Shown: positions 1-12,600 of the stretch, one piece after another | How the letters are laid out: every line of letters begins with the position of its first letter | How positions within the stretch are numbered: position 1 is the first letter of the stretch | Source: Bretschneidera sinensis | Taxonomy: Eukaryota; Streptophyta; Magnoliopsida; Brassicales; Akaniaceae | Length of the DNA stretch: 64,000 nt | NCBI GenBank assembly: GCA_023935145.1 | Contig: CM043699.1 | Location: forward strand, 128,280,536 to 128,344,535 | Direction: 5' to 3' | Translations under genes and position numbers: made by a program | The notes under the pieces: generated by a model | Told to the model about the DNA's origin: nothing | Database searches by the model: none | What the model saw: only the letters and a program-made list of their open reading frames with translations

Positions 1-268
1 CAGGTAGAGTCGTACAACAAATAGATCCCTTTAGATGGTTAATACTTCTTTTATTCTAAGCTATTGTATTTTCTCAATTAAATTTGTGGTAGCCTAGATT
101 TTGGTGTATTTGGGGATTTGGGCTTAGGGAGTTTTATCTCTCTTGATTTGTACTCCAATTTTGATTATAGTGGAATATCTCACTATCGCCTGTGGACGTA
201 GGAGTTTTAGCTTCGAACCACGTAAATTTTTTGTGTCTGTTTATTTTGCTGTTGCTTTATTCCTAACA
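1..268 (+). mobile_element. 3' end of a copia-type LTR (left part outside window)
   Basis: The segment runs to a CCTAACA terminus at 262-268 and resembles the terminal part of the solo LTR that ends at 53093. Both have the 'tactccaatttgat' stretch, a 'tcgaacca.gtaaatt' motif and a CCTAACA end. No PBS follows position 268, so it is probably a solo or truncated LTR. Its left end and target duplication lie outside the window. The assignment to copia is inferred from LTR style, not from any protein domain. Confidence 0.55.
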
Positions 269-1660
269 GTTTCTAATTAGGTTGCCATATCATGTTCTTT
301 GCCCCACCACACCTTTAGATTCTCTTTTAGTCTCATTTCATTTCATTGTGTTAGGACCAATAATGAAGAATATCATCTCTAGTAACTTGAGAAATTTTCT
401 CCATGTTACTAGAGAAGATCTTAGTCCGACCAATAAAACTCCAATGTTCACACAACTAATCATCCTTTTTCAATTCGAGTTTTGTTGAATAACTACTTGC
501 ATCAATACGAAGTTAATTATGGGAATTGCCTTATAACTCATAACCATGTGCACCAGGAACATGTTTGCTCTCTATCTCAAATGGCAATGTTCATCTTTAT
601 CTTTTAGACGGCCGTGATCTGGTACGACACCAATTCGATAAATTTCTCATATTTCAATTGTTTAATCACATAATAAATTATTGAGTCTTAATATTGAGGT
701 TCGAAAAATGAGATTTCATAGATTAATTTCATATATAATTCGAGGCAAAAATGGGTGATTTAAGCAAGAAAAAATAGAAAAAAAAATCTTTTTAGGAAAA
801 GAATTTCCAAGTTCATTGCCTATAACCATAATTGAAGATCTATTGTTTACCCAATTCAAGAATTTTTTAATCAATTTCAAATTCGGAGCACTTTCTTGAT
901 CTAATCCTGTTCAAGCATTTGCATTTGGTTTTCTCTTTTTTAGAGTTGATAATCATAAAATGTTATCGTAGAGTTATGCTTGGTGTCAACAAATTCAACG
1001 AGTGGTGGAAAGAGGTGCATTAGAGAGGGAGAGAAGAGAATAAGAGACAAAGAGAGGAGAGAAATGAGAGGGCATTGTGGATACAACTAGAGTGGTAATA
1101 CCACGAATCCAGTTTCGTGATAGTTATCATGAAATCATAAAAATTCATTAGTAATAACGGGAAAATTGAATAGTAATTGTTTAAAAAAATTAGAAAGAAA
1201 AAAATTAAATATCAAAGTTATTACTCAATTTCTCTGTAAATATTAATAGACCTTTTCGATTATATGATAACCCCCACGTAACTGAATATGTGAGATCACA
1301 GCTTTAGAGTTACCCTGTGAAAATGATAAAAATGCTTGCATGTTTGATTGGAGAGAAATTAAAAAGAAAAGTAGAAAATTTTGGGAAAGTGAGAAGTTGT
1401 ATAAAGATGCTTGGTATGGTGTAAACAAAAATACCATATTGGAAAAGTATTTTTAAAAAATAAGACTTTATTACACCTTTTTTAACCAAATCAGGTTAAC
1501 AAAGTTCAATTAAATTTGAAACAACATAATTAACGTGGCAATAACAAAAAAAAAAATGGCGTGGCGTTAACACCAGCCATTTAAAATCCTTAAAACAACA
1601 TTTATTAAACTCAAAATGACTAATGTGATTCGCATAATATAAAAGCCCAACCCACAGACC
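269..1660. other. Intergenic, no gene recognised
   Basis: AT-rich DNA with short chance reading frames only. A purine-rich GAGA-type stretch lies at about 1005-1075. I see no coding, tRNA or clear transposon signal. Confidence 0.5.
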
Positions 1661-1669
1661 CCCAAATTG

Positions 1670-1752
1670 TAAAAGAAAGATTAAACGGTCAATAGAAAAA
1701 GAAAGAAAGATTAAACGGTCAATAAAAAAAAAAAAAAGATTAATGGTCCAGT
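1670..1752. repeat. Short tandem repeat upstream of the U-box gene
   Basis: The unit 'agaaagattaaacggtcaata' occurs twice nearly perfectly (around 1675 and 1705) and a third time degenerate ('aaagattaatggtccagtcaa', around 1735). The copies are separated by A-rich spacers. The array ends about 180 bp upstream of the predicted TATA box, so it could lie in the promoter. Confidence 0.6.
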
Positions 1753-1931
1753 CAATTGTTATTACCAAACTTTAAAATTTCCCAAAAAAATTTGACCAGA
1801 ATTTGCGTTCCCTTTGGAAAATTCCAAGAAATTCTCAGGAAAGAAAAAAGCTTGACTTTGGAACAAAGCCGTCTCTTTCCGTACAATGATGGCAGTGTAT
1901 TTTCTTCAGTTTTCAAAGCCGAGTAAGGTCT

Positions 1932-1938
1932 CTATTTA
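1932..1938 (+). promoter_or_regulatory. Candidate TATA box of the U-box gene
   Basis: The sequence TATTTAA occurs in 'ggtctctatttaacactg'. It lies roughly 100 bp upstream of a plausible 5'UTR donor site (GAG|GTAATT, exon end 2039) and about 1.07 kb upstream of the ATG. No transcript evidence is available, so this rests on position and motif only. Confidence 0.4.
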
Positions 1939-2039
1939 ACACTGAATAATTTATGGAGCGACACATACAGAGGTTGTTGTTGATCGAGTGACGATTATGC
2001 TTTTTCTGCTCACTGGAAGCTCTCTTTCTCTCCCTCGAG

Positions 2040-2822
2040 GTAATTCTCGGCTTCTTAGTCTCGTTGTCGAAACTGAAGCAAGTTGTCTAGTGTGTTCGAT
2101 TACATGTAAAATCTTCTGTTCAGATTATCTTGTTGGGTTCTTCAGGAACCTGTACGATAATAAATTATAAAATTTTGAATGTTAATTCATTTTTTTGTAC
2201 GGTATTTAAAAAAAAAAATTATGTTGGTGCTGCAAATTTTTGTTCTAAGCTTTGATTGCTTGTGGTTTTTTTTCTTTTTTTTCATGGGTGTCGAGTAATG
2301 AAGAAAAACGCTAACAACTCAAAACTTCATTGTCTTTTCTAGTCTTTGAGTTTATACCTTCATTTTTTTTTCTTTTTGAAGCTTTATTATTTTATTATAG
2401 TTACTTTTTCATGCTGTGCTCTTGTCAATTCGATACGAAAGCTAGAAAACGTGTTTGTGAAGGTCAATTTTTCCTGTGTGCATTTCCTTGCGTCTCTATT
2501 GATTATTGTTATGGTTGTAATCTAAAATTTTGATGGGGTTTATACTTTATATTGATTTTACTTTATATTTTGCCCTTAAATAATATTACTAGGATATTAA
2601 ATCCAATTGAATTCTCACGGATTCAATTCAATTTTTTTTATTTTATTTTATTGAGAACAAGCTTAAAATATTAAAATTTTATACAGTTCCTATATAGGTT
2701 TAAATTATAAAGATATGCTTGTTTTGCGGTTGGAATAAAGTTCTGCATTTGGATTCAATTTCTGTTTGATTTATTTGTTTTTTCGGAAATCGGAGTTAAG
2801 TTGTTTTTAGTTTTGATCTCAG
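2040..2822 (+). other. Probable 5'UTR intron of the U-box gene
   Basis: A good donor (GAG|GTAATTCTC, intron start 2040) is followed by T-rich DNA and a good acceptor (TTTTGATCTCAG|GG, exon start 2823). The downstream leader then runs about 186 nt to the ATG at 3009. Long 5'UTR introns are common in plant genes of this kind. No coding potential was seen in either leader exon. Confidence 0.45.
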
Positions 2823-3008
2823 GGTAACGCTTCTTCTGCGATTTGGATATGTAGATGCAGACAATTGTGAATGCTCAGGGAGAGTAGTGGAGTGGAGGAA
2901 ATTGCTTGAAGGTTAAAATTATGCATTATGAGCTCTAATATTTAATCTCTTGGTGATGGAAAATCTGTCTCGTTTAGTTCATTAGAAATTTGTCATAGGA
3001 TTTTTGTT

Positions 3009-6000
3009 ATGGCTTTGGAGCTTGTACCTATAGGAACCATCTTGGCTCTGCTAACAAACCAGGTACTCAAAACAGCTCAGGCTGCAAAGGATGTTCTAGT
3101 CGAGAAGGAGAGTTTCAGGGTCTTGTCGAAGCACCTCTTTGATATAGAACCTGTATTAAAGGAATTGCAGCTTCAAAAATTAAATGATTCTCAAGCTGCG
3201 AGGCTAGCTCTTGAAATCCTTGAAGCTGATGTCAAAAAGGCAAATAGCTTGGTTGAGAAGTACAAAGACCGATCTCGTTTCTATTTACTGGTCAAGTGCC
3301 GGCACATTGTAAATGAGGTACAAGAAGTCACAAGGGATATTGGAAGGTCTTTGGCTGCACTATCCCTTGCAAACACTGAGGTTCTATCAGGGATATCAGA
3401 GCAGGTGAATAGACTGCAGAATGAGATGCAAAGAGTTGAATTTGAGGCTTCAGATTCTCAAGTCCAAATTGTTGACAAGTTAAAGCATGGTCTCCGGGAG
3501 CAGAAACTTGACCAGGGTTTCGCAAATGACATGCTCGAAGAAATAGCAAGGGCAGTTGGGGTACCTGTTGAGCCCTCAGAGATAAGCAAGGAGCTAACAA
3601 GCTTCAGAAGGGAAAAAGAAGAAGCTGCCAACTTGAAGAAAAGAGAAGAAGTTTTCTTCTTGGAGCAGGTTATCGAGCTGCTTTCTCGAGCTGATGCTGC
3701 AAGAGATTATGAAGAAGTCAAGAAGCAGTATTTACAAAGGCTTCAGGTTATCGAGCGCTATGACACAGGGGAAGAATATATTCCTCCCCTGAATCCTTTC
3801 AAATGTTGTATAAATGGGAATGTTATGGTCGATCCTGTAAGCCTTTGCACTGGTACAACATGTGAGAGAACTGCCATTGAAGCTTGGTTTAAATGTGGAA
3901 AGAGAACTGACCCTGAAACGGGTGAGGTTCTTGAAGATACTACTTTGAGATCTAATCTTCCACTAAGACAGTCAATAGAAGAGTGGAGAGAATTGAATTA
4001 TTGCCTTAAAATTAGATCTTGCAAGGCAAAGTTGTTATCAGGAGTTGACTCATCTGTGGAGGAGGCCCTGAGCCAAATGCAGGATCTTATGAGAGAAAAT
4101 TCTATAAACAAGGAATGGATTTCCATAGGAGGGCTTACTGATATTATAATTTCTATCCTTGGAAGCTCACGTAACAGAGAGTTGAAGAGGAAGATTCTAA
4201 TTACCTTAAAGGATGTTGTGCAGGGGCATGCAAGAAATAAGGTAAAGTACTTTGACATTACAAGTACATTACTATTGTTATTATTATTTATTATTAATAT
4301 GTTTCTCTCAGTGGAGGGGAGTGGAAGGCTGAGACTTGAATATTTGAATTCTGCCAGCAGATGCAGCTCCTTCTCTTCACCTCCCCCTGGTTCTTCCCTT
4401 TCTCACCATGATCATTTTCTCCTGTGCATGCATTGGTTGTGCTATTTCACAGTGTGATCAACATTGTCTTTTTTAATAGTTTATAATAATTTTTTAAACA
4501 CTGGGATGCACAAACTTTTGCGACTTAAATACAAATGGAATTATAAATGAGCTTAAGTCTTTTCTTTTTCCTTTTGCTTTTAACAAATTTCTGTCTAAAG
4601 AATGCTCACAGTGTTGATGATGTCTAAAGTTTTCTCTACTGAGTTCTACCAGTATACTTGCCACTATAACCATTATTAATTTCACTTCAGACATTTTAGA
4701 CCACTTGTGAAGTGGAGAATCTTACACAACCAAATTTGATTTGGCTATACTTCTGATCTTGAGCAGTTTATTCTTTGTATAAAGCTTATACGCCTTGAAT
4801 AGCGATCATGCGAGTTTTCTGTTTTGCTTCATGATTTTCAATAACTAAATGCGTGCCAAGAAGCCAAAAAAATCTATAAAATACTAAATCTTACATCTGA
4901 GTCAAATTTTGTAGGAAAAAGTGGTTGAGTATCACGGATGGGATCACATCGTTCCCTGCTTAGGTCGTGACTCTAGCATCTCGAAGGCTGCTGTTGAAAT
5001 ACTATTCGAATTATTGCAAGACAGATCTGGTTGGAACGTGTCTGTTTGCAGGAAACTTTCTCAGCAATGCAGCGCAATTCTTTTTCTTGTTACCCTTGTA
5101 AAGGGTCCAGTAAGGGAGTCGGCAGACTTTGCAGAGAAGATCTTAAATAAACTTTTTGATCTTGATGAGGAGAATATTTCTCGTGCTGCTAAGTCAGACT
5201 GGTATAAACCGCTTATTGATCGTATTGTTAAAGGTTAGAAAACCCTTCCCTCTATATTTTCCGAAATAACATGCCTAAGCTCGTATTAATAATTCTTACT
5301 GTTATTATTACCATGAGCCCTGTTGTTATTGTTGTCAAACAACCTCTACTATCAAAAGGAAGTATTAGTAAATCAAGAAATAAACAGCTGGAATGAAATA
5401 GTAACTTAGGGCATTAGAAGGGATCATTTGTTGTACACAGTATCTGAAAGAACACCCATGCTTTAGAATAGGACCATCATCATAATTGATAGCTAAGGAG
5501 ACAGAAAAAAATCCAGTTAATCTATTTCATTAAATTACTGAAATCAACTCAAATACTATATGTAACAAAGGAGGGCTAATTTGAAATTCTGTAGAAGACT
5601 GAAGATTTTTTTAGGACCTATGTGCCAGCTGCAAAATGGGAATTTGATATAATATAGAATTAAGGGTATGCAAACAGAAACAAACCCGACGAAAGGCTAA
5701 ATAAATTGGATTGGTAAGAAAACAACTCTTAGGCCTTTTAATATAAGAACTTTTCCCTGAAACTTTACCTAGGAAGAATTTTCCAAGATGAGTTCAAATG
5801 GAAGGAAAAATTAAGTTGATAAATGAATTCCAATTTAATTTTCTTACTCATCAAATCTTGCTCTTGAATTTGGTTTGATCTAGTAATCCAAATGACCTGA
5901 AACCATGTAACGGGCCCAAAACCGACGTGGGATACGGGTCATCATGGCCCATTGGGAGCCCAAATACCAAGATCAGGTCATGATCAGTCCAAAATACCAC

Positions 6001-8036
6001 ATATTCACATGGTAGTGGGCCTAGATTGACTCTAATACCATTTGTAATACCACGAGCCCATCACCCAAAAGTGCTAGCTCAAGTTACTTTTGGATCAATA
6101 GACCTAGCATATAAACCAAGATCTTCTCCATTGCGCACTACAGATGTGGAATGTAGGTCATCACAGCCCCCCATCTAATCCCTCATGTCTGGAGAGTGCG
6201 TAGACCCATCACCCAAAAGTGCTAACCGAAGTTACTTTTGGGATCATTAGACTTTACATATGAAGTAGGATCTTTCCCATTGCACTATCGATGTGGGATG
6301 TAGGTCATTACACTAAGATAGTAGTAACTACCAAGATAAGAGTTCATAGTTTCACTCTGCCGGACATCCTGATATTCCCCAAGCTTGTTCCTTGGTTGTC
6401 TGCACATCTATGACTATTTTTTTAATAACAATTTTACTTTCAATGATATTTCCAATCATTGTCAATGAAGATCCTGTGCAAGGTTTTGTACAATCCTTTG
6501 ACTGAAAGTAATCATGTATCCTTCTGAGCTTTTTCAGGGCCTGAGTCTTCAAGGATATCAATGGTGAAAGCACTACTTAACATGGAATTGGTTGATTCCA
6601 ATTTGAAGGTCCTTGGTGAGGAAGGGATTATACCTCCTTTGCTCGAAATGGTGGCATCTGGAAATATTGAATCAAAAGAGTTGTCCTTATCTGCCCTGGT
6701 TAAGCTCTCTGGTTGTCGTGCCAATAAAGAGCTTATTGCTACTGCTGGTGGGCTTCCTCTTGTTCTGAATCTAATGAACACGCCACATGTACGCACATTC
6801 ATTATTCTTAAATGCTCTGAAATCCTCGAGAAAATATCTTCTGATGATGATGGGGTTAAATTCCTAGTTGATGAAAATGGGGTCCAACTTGAGTTAGAAC
6901 TGATCATCACCAATTTGATAACTTTGCAACAGAATCCGAAGTCAACCCACAATGCTCAGAGACCTGCCTCGCGTGCACTTCTCAGCATTTGCAAGTTTGA
7001 TGCTAGGTTAGTTAAGATTGCAGTTCTTACTGCCAATGGCATATCTCTAGTCCTTCATCTTCTGGATGATTCTGACTCAGAAATTCGTGAAACTGCCATA
7101 AATCTTCTCTTCCTCTTCTCCCAGCATGAGCCCGAAGGAGTTGTGGAATACCTTCTTAAGCCAAGAAGGCTGGAGGTTCTTGTAGGGTTTCTTGAGAATG
7201 ATGATAAGAGTGATGTCCAGATGGCTGCTGCTGGTTTATTGGCTAACCTTCCAAAATCTGAAGTCCTTTTAACAATGAAATTGATTGAATTGGATGGACT
7301 TAATGCAATCATAAACATTTTAAAATCCGGGACCATGGAAGCCAAAGAAAATGCTCTAAGTGCACTCTTCAGGTTCACGGATCCCACAAATCTTGAGTCA
7401 CAGCTAATTGTGGTTGAAAGAGGAGCGTACCCATTGCTTGTAAACTTTCTCAAGACTGGTTCAGTAACAGCTAAGGCAAGAGCAGCTGGTCTCATTGGTA
7501 ATCTCTCCATGAGCAGCCAAAAGCTCACTGTTGTCTCGAAATCAACTGGCTGCTGGTGCTTCCGCCCAAAAGGTGTTCCTTTATGCCCAGCTCATGGGGG
7601 TATCTGCAGTGTGAGCACTACATTTTGTCTGTTGGAGGCAAATGCTTTGCCGGATTTGGTAAGGCTCTTACAAGGAGAGGTTCATGCAACTGCTTATGAA
7701 GCGATTCAGACACTTTCCACACTGGTCCAGGAACGTTTTCCTCAAAGAGGGGCCAATGTCTTGCACGAGGCTGATGCAATAATGCCCATATTGGAAATTT
7801 TGAATTGGGGAACAGATTCTCTAAAGGAAGAAGCTTTGGGACTCATGGAGAAGATTTTTATGTCAAGGGAAATGGTGGAATACTATGGATCAACAGCTAG
7901 GTTACTTCTTGTTGGCCTGACCGGCAGGAATGTTCGTGAGGATGGTCGTCTTGGGAGGAAGGCTGCGAGAGTCTTGTCCCTTCTAGAACGCTATTCAAGA
8001 TCATCGACATCTCTTCTTCCGGGAATATTTGGGTGA
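3009..8036 (+). CDS. U-box/ARM-repeat E3 ubiquitin ligase, PUB42/43/44 class
   Basis: Three coding exons join in frame: 3009-4241 (411 codons, donor AAG|GTAAAG), 4915-5233 (acceptor TTTTGTAG, donor AAAG|GTTAG) and 6538-8036 (acceptor TTTTTCAG). They give 1016 aa. Residues 1-250 form a helical UND-like N-terminal region. A U-box lies at about 260-330 (VMVDPVSL, ERTAIEAWF, LPLRQSIEEW). Armadillo-like repeats fill about 375-1000. The family transfers ubiquitin from an E2 to substrates; Arabidopsis relatives (SAUL1/PUB44, PUB43) act in senescence and immune signalling. Two departures from the usual U-box are visible: CCI replaces the usual CPI, and the CPLT-type loop reads TDPETGEVL. The length and this loop fit the long PUB42-like subgroup better than ~800-aa PUB44. 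The frame is intact, so the gene is probably functional. The exact orthologue is uncertain. Confidence 0.92.
5234..6537 (+). other. Intron 2 of the U-box gene, with repeat insertion
   Basis: This 1.3-kb intron has a canonical GT start and CAG end. Its right half (about 5900-6312) is more GC-rich than the rest and holds a duplicated module described separately. That looks like an old transposon fragment. Confidence 0.7.
6057..6312. repeat. Tandem ~108-bp module, LTR-fragment-like
   Basis: Copies at 6057-6165 and 6205-6312 both start 'cccatcacccaaaagtgcta' and end in 'gatgtgg(a/g)atgtaggtcat'. A partial third match ('gacgtgggatacgggtcatca') lies near 5922. The 'gatgtgggat...gtcatcac' phrasing is typical of plant LTR ends, but no TSD or PBS was found, so the class is unassigned. 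Confidence 0.65.
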
Positions 8037-8275
8037 AGGTACTTGTACCAGAGTAGAAAAGAGTTTGGTTCAACTTTTGCTGTGACTTGCTTAGGAGATA
8101 CTCCTCACAATCATTGTTGCACTCTTAGTTTTGTTCTCCTAGTTTTTATCAAATCTCATATTTGTATAGTTTATATAATGATTTCTTGTAATTCCTTTTT
8201 GTTTTGTGATTGAAACTTATTTTCCCTTTGTTCTCATTTCCCTTTGCATTGAAATATGTACGCCCTTTCCATTCT

Positions 8276-8281
8276 AATAAA
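8276..8281 (+). terminator. Candidate polyadenylation signal of the U-box gene
   Basis: AATAAA lies 240 nt after the stop codon, downstream of a T-rich 3'UTR. Confidence 0.4.
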
Positions 8282-9530
8282 TCCGAGTCTTTGATGAAGC
8301 CAGAAAAACAGAATGTAGTCCCAGATCTGTGGTACAACTTTTGGAGATATTACCAGCTAACATATCCACCTATACGTAATGAATAATGTTGGAATCCTCT
8401 CCAGTATTTGGGGGATCACTGAAAAAGGTAAAGGAGAATTTTTTCCCTTTGTGTTCAAATCCTTACATGCTTCTTTTGGTCCTTTTACCTTGCTATCTTC
8501 AGTGCTATTAGAGATGTTTGTTGAATCATACTTTAGGAAACAACATACAAGCGGTTAAAATGGAGGACCTGAATTCAGAAAGGCAAACGAAATCATTCTC
8601 CTAAGTGCAATGGTTAAGGTGTCTCCGAATTAAATTACTTTTAAAATCCTCTATTAAACTACTCCCAAGGTGCATCAAAAGTTAGTAACTAATTCTTTTT
8701 TTTTCTTTTCTGAAAAAGGTTATTATATAATTCAAATACAAAAGAAGTTATTCTTTTTTGAGAATGACATGAAATATGAGAGGTGTCCAGCATCAAAACA
8801 AAAGGCAAGAGTACCTCATCTTAGCTTCTTGATTCAGGTCCTGCATTCCACGTGAATTAAAATAAATCGACTATAGCCGACCAGAACAGTAAAAACTGAA
8901 CCATATATCCCACTTCAAACCAACCAAACATTCTATTGTATATCAGACGGTGTCCGATTCACTAGTTCTTGTACTGGTTTACAACCTGGAAAACAGCCCT
9001 AACTTCCGCATTTCTCCTTCCTGGTCTGGGTTGATTATTAGATTTTCTTAGGCAGTTTTCTGGACCGGTATGAGCTGATGGCTGCATTGAGAAAAAGGTT
9101 CAGAAAAATTCCAGACCGATGCTGGAAATTCACTTCAGATCGCTTTCTAAGTAGGGAAGCAACTGCTTATGGCTACCAACAACAGTGTTGAGAGCAAAAA
9201 GTAAGGATATGAAATATTTTGTCCTTAGTCAATCAATTCTTTTTCTTTTCCAATTTAATTTATGACATTGACAAAATAGAAAACCAAGCAATAGTACACG
9301 TTCCTTTTCTATTGCAAGCACGGCAAGAACAAATGTATATGATTAGGATGAATAAAAGGGAACATTGAGAAACTCGGTTACACCAGAACATGTATAGTGA
9401 TAATCACATCCCAAGCCAATATAATCTGTCAAAGAAAGTCCTGTTTCTGAGTAACAACTTCAACAAGGTAACATGTCCTTTAATAATTTGTCATATTACA
9501 ACAAAAACATGATACACTGCTTCAAGACCC
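8282..9530. other. Intergenic space between convergent loci
   Basis: This spacer separates the plus-strand U-box gene from the minus-strand RGTA relic. It contains only short chance frames and T/A runs. I recognise nothing in it. Confidence 0.5.
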
Positions 9531-9531
9531 C

Positions 9532-9596
9532 TTTTTTTTTTTTTGGGGGGGGGGGGGGGGGGGAGGGAGGGAGAGAGAGAGGAGGGTGAGGGGGGG
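9532..9596. repeat. T13-G19 homopolymer block with GGGA/GA tail
   Basis: Thirteen T (9532-9544) are followed by nineteen G (9545-9563), then GGGA and GA repeats and a further G7 (9590-9596). The tract could form a G-quadruplex on the plus strand. It lies just beyond the stop codon of the minus-strand RGTA relic. The exact length may be affected by sequencing error. Confidence 0.85.
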
Positions 9597-9638
9597 CATG
9601 AAAAAGCAGAAACCTAAGAGCAAATATTAATATAGAAT

Positions 9639-12600
9639 TTAATGAAACTGTCGACCATCCAGCCACTTATGTGTAGGCAGAACCTTAATCAGAAACGACC
9701 TAAATTTTTCATCAGCAATTGCATTTTCCATAACATCTAATTGTTCCAAATTCACTCCTTTAAAAACAAAAAAAGCTTCCCAGTAATTTTTCAGAAAGAC
9801 CCCACCAGTTGCAATTTCATCACGATTCCATTCGCTCCCAACCAAGTGAGACAAAGGAGAAGAGCATAGATACCTTCTTGTGTCAATAGAATGTTCACCA
9901 ATCTGGTTGTATGAAATATCCAACACTTTCAAGGACTTCAACTGTCTCAAGGGCTCCAGAGCAGTAAAACTGCTGAACTTATTGTAACTCAAGTTTAGGC
10001 AAGAGAGGAGCTGCATAGCCTCCAAGCCTGTCATATGATCCACGAAATGAATAAATTTCTTTCTACTCTATTAAGAATTGATTAAATGAGATAGCAAAAC
10101 TAGAACTCAAAAGCAGTCGTGTTTTGACCTGGTCATATCTGAGAAAACTAGAGCTCAAAATAATCACCATGCTTCACATATGCATCCATTATTTTCTTTC
10201 TATTTCACAAATTTTCACATCCTGGAAAGGGACTTTTATGCTCTCACCAAACCAAACTTGTAAATTATGAAGATGTTTTCTATACAACACCACAAATGAG
10301 TGAATTACCTAGAAGTTGCATCCCAACATACTCTCTTGGGTTCACTAAGCTAATTAAACTTTAAAAAAATGCCTAAAGATGAGTTCTCTAGACTGATCAA
10401 GTAATTTAAACAATTTTATAATAAAGGTCACCTTAAAGTTAATCAGGTAAAATGAAAAAAAAATTGTGACTAGAAAAGAATATAAAGAAAGGGAAAATTT
10501 TAGTTGCAGAATACGAATATAAATTTGTAAAGAACGACAAAAGCAGTTCAAACACAAGGAATTTGTTAAACATTCTCCTATTGCATGCAACCAAGTGACT
10601 AACAACATCAGTGAAAGTAGTTTACCTTCAATTGAATGAAGTTCATTGTGGCTAAGGTCTAGCATTTGGACCCATAATAACTTCTCAAAGTACCCCATTC
10701 ACGATAATGATAAATTATTCAGTCGTAGACAGATAGGATTGGTCAAGCTCCTATAGAGAAAGCAATGTTTCAGCAAGGATTCCTTGCTTGAAGTAACCTG
10801 CAGCATCACCAGCATGAGTACCAGTCCACTTTCATGTTAAAAAAAGTTATCAATATCAAAAGTTAATATATTTAACCCCGGTCCCAACCAAATTAAAAAG
10901 AGTTGTCTAGCCCACCCGCAGAATGTGTCTAGCCCACACACATTCTGCATGGACATGCAGCATTACAACTAATAAAAATGCTAAAAATGACTATGCTTTC
11001 CTGAATAGGTGATAATGAAGAGACGACTAAATCACCTGCTGTAATAAAGCTAAGCTGTGTTCATCCTTGTAGTATTGATAATGTGATAGGTCCAACATCA
11101 TTGAATCACAATACAGTTCAAGGACTTCTTCAGAATGGATCAATCTTTCAGCACTTGAAAATCCCATCACATCATGTGCCGTCAACAGCCTTGCAAGTGT
11201 AAGCTTCCCGATTTTACTAAAGAAAAATAAAGACAAAAAAATGTTGGGTTGATTTTTCTCTTTTTAGGGTTCAAATCTGTCCATCAAAATGATCAGGCTT
11301 ACCTTTCTGTCAATGACAACAATTCGCGAAAACACTCTCTCTCTTTCACTATAGCTGCTAGACGCCAATCAGAATCTGTTGGCTCATGGACACTTAATTG
11401 ACCAAAAGAGACAATTGAACTTGTTTCCTGAGACTGTGTTTCATAAATATGAAAGTTGTCATCTGTCCATGAAATAATGTCTCCATCTGACTCTTCAGCA
11501 GGATCTGATTCAACAGGCTGTAAATGCACTGTAAACACAACCTGAGAAGGATGGCTAAACTGGAAACCCCTTGGTGAAACAATACCCAGAGAATGTCCAA
11601 GGCTAACCTTCACTGGGTAAATATTAGAAGAGTAAAGCTCTGGATTGCAAAAATTTAAATGTGTAACCCAAACATTGGCAGTTTGAGAGTTATTCGTTGT
11701 AAGTGGTTTCCAAACAAGATCTTCATTTGTTTGAAGTCCACATTCAACGGTAATTGTAGATGAGTTTACACCTTCAACAGCCTGATTAAAATAAAGTATA
11801 AGTGGCAATATCCCTGAATCAAAATGGAAACTTGTGAACGGTGAAGTACTACCATCCAGGCACCTAGGTCCAGATAGAATGAGATCAGAACCATGAGCAG
11901 GCCAAGAAGAAACCAGCAGAGGAGACTCAGCTTTAACTGTTTGATCAAGAAGCCAGAGATGATAAAACCAACCACTTTGATCATCTGGGTCTGTAAAAAT
12001 AGCTTGATGCACAAATTCATACTCCTCAGGCAAAACCTTGTCTTTAGAAAGATATCCTTCAACCCTTTTCTCAAGCAAATTGGAAAGTAGTACACTGCAG
12101 AGTTGCACAAAAAGGTAACATAGTAATATCATTCTCAACGAAGTTAGATACATCATCATATAATAATAGTTGAGCATGTGATACTGAATGCTGCTTCTCG
12201 CTCTCCCTCACCCCTCTCCCCCTTCACCCCAACAAAAAAAAGTGTTGTGATCAGCATATATTAAAATAAAGGAGGATGACAACAAAATTTCAAAATGATA
12301 ATCTTTAATAATGCTTAAGATATATGGGCCAGTACCAGAAACCATGTTCATTGATAAGAATTCATATTATCAACTACGGTAAAGCCCAAATAAACTCTTT
12401 CTCAGGCCAACTAGATGACTAGACAATTAATGACTACCTGATATGCACCATACATGATATAAATGGCTATGTGTATATGTACATATATACAAACATACAC
12501 ACGCACATAAATATACACACACACACGCATGCATCGTAGAACTGACTGGAGTAAAATTTTGGTATCATGGATATGAATTAACACACAAACTAGTGCATCA

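Noticed and set aside
3328..3600. Minus-strand frame inside the U-box gene
   Set aside because: It is antisense to a well-supported coding exon and has no recognisable domain. The same applies to the frames at 3998-4258, 6512-6952 and 7055-7528.
4242..4457. Open frame continuing past the first U-box exon into a leucine-rich tail
   Set aside because: It reads through a canonical GT donor; the exon at 4915 joins perfectly in frame and restores the ARM-repeat protein.
10354..10698. 114-residue minus-strand protein starting MGYFEKLLWVQMLDLSHNEL
   Set aside because: Only its first part is the real RGTA LRR exon (after the TGA); the rest is read-through of the GT donor at 10625 into an intron.
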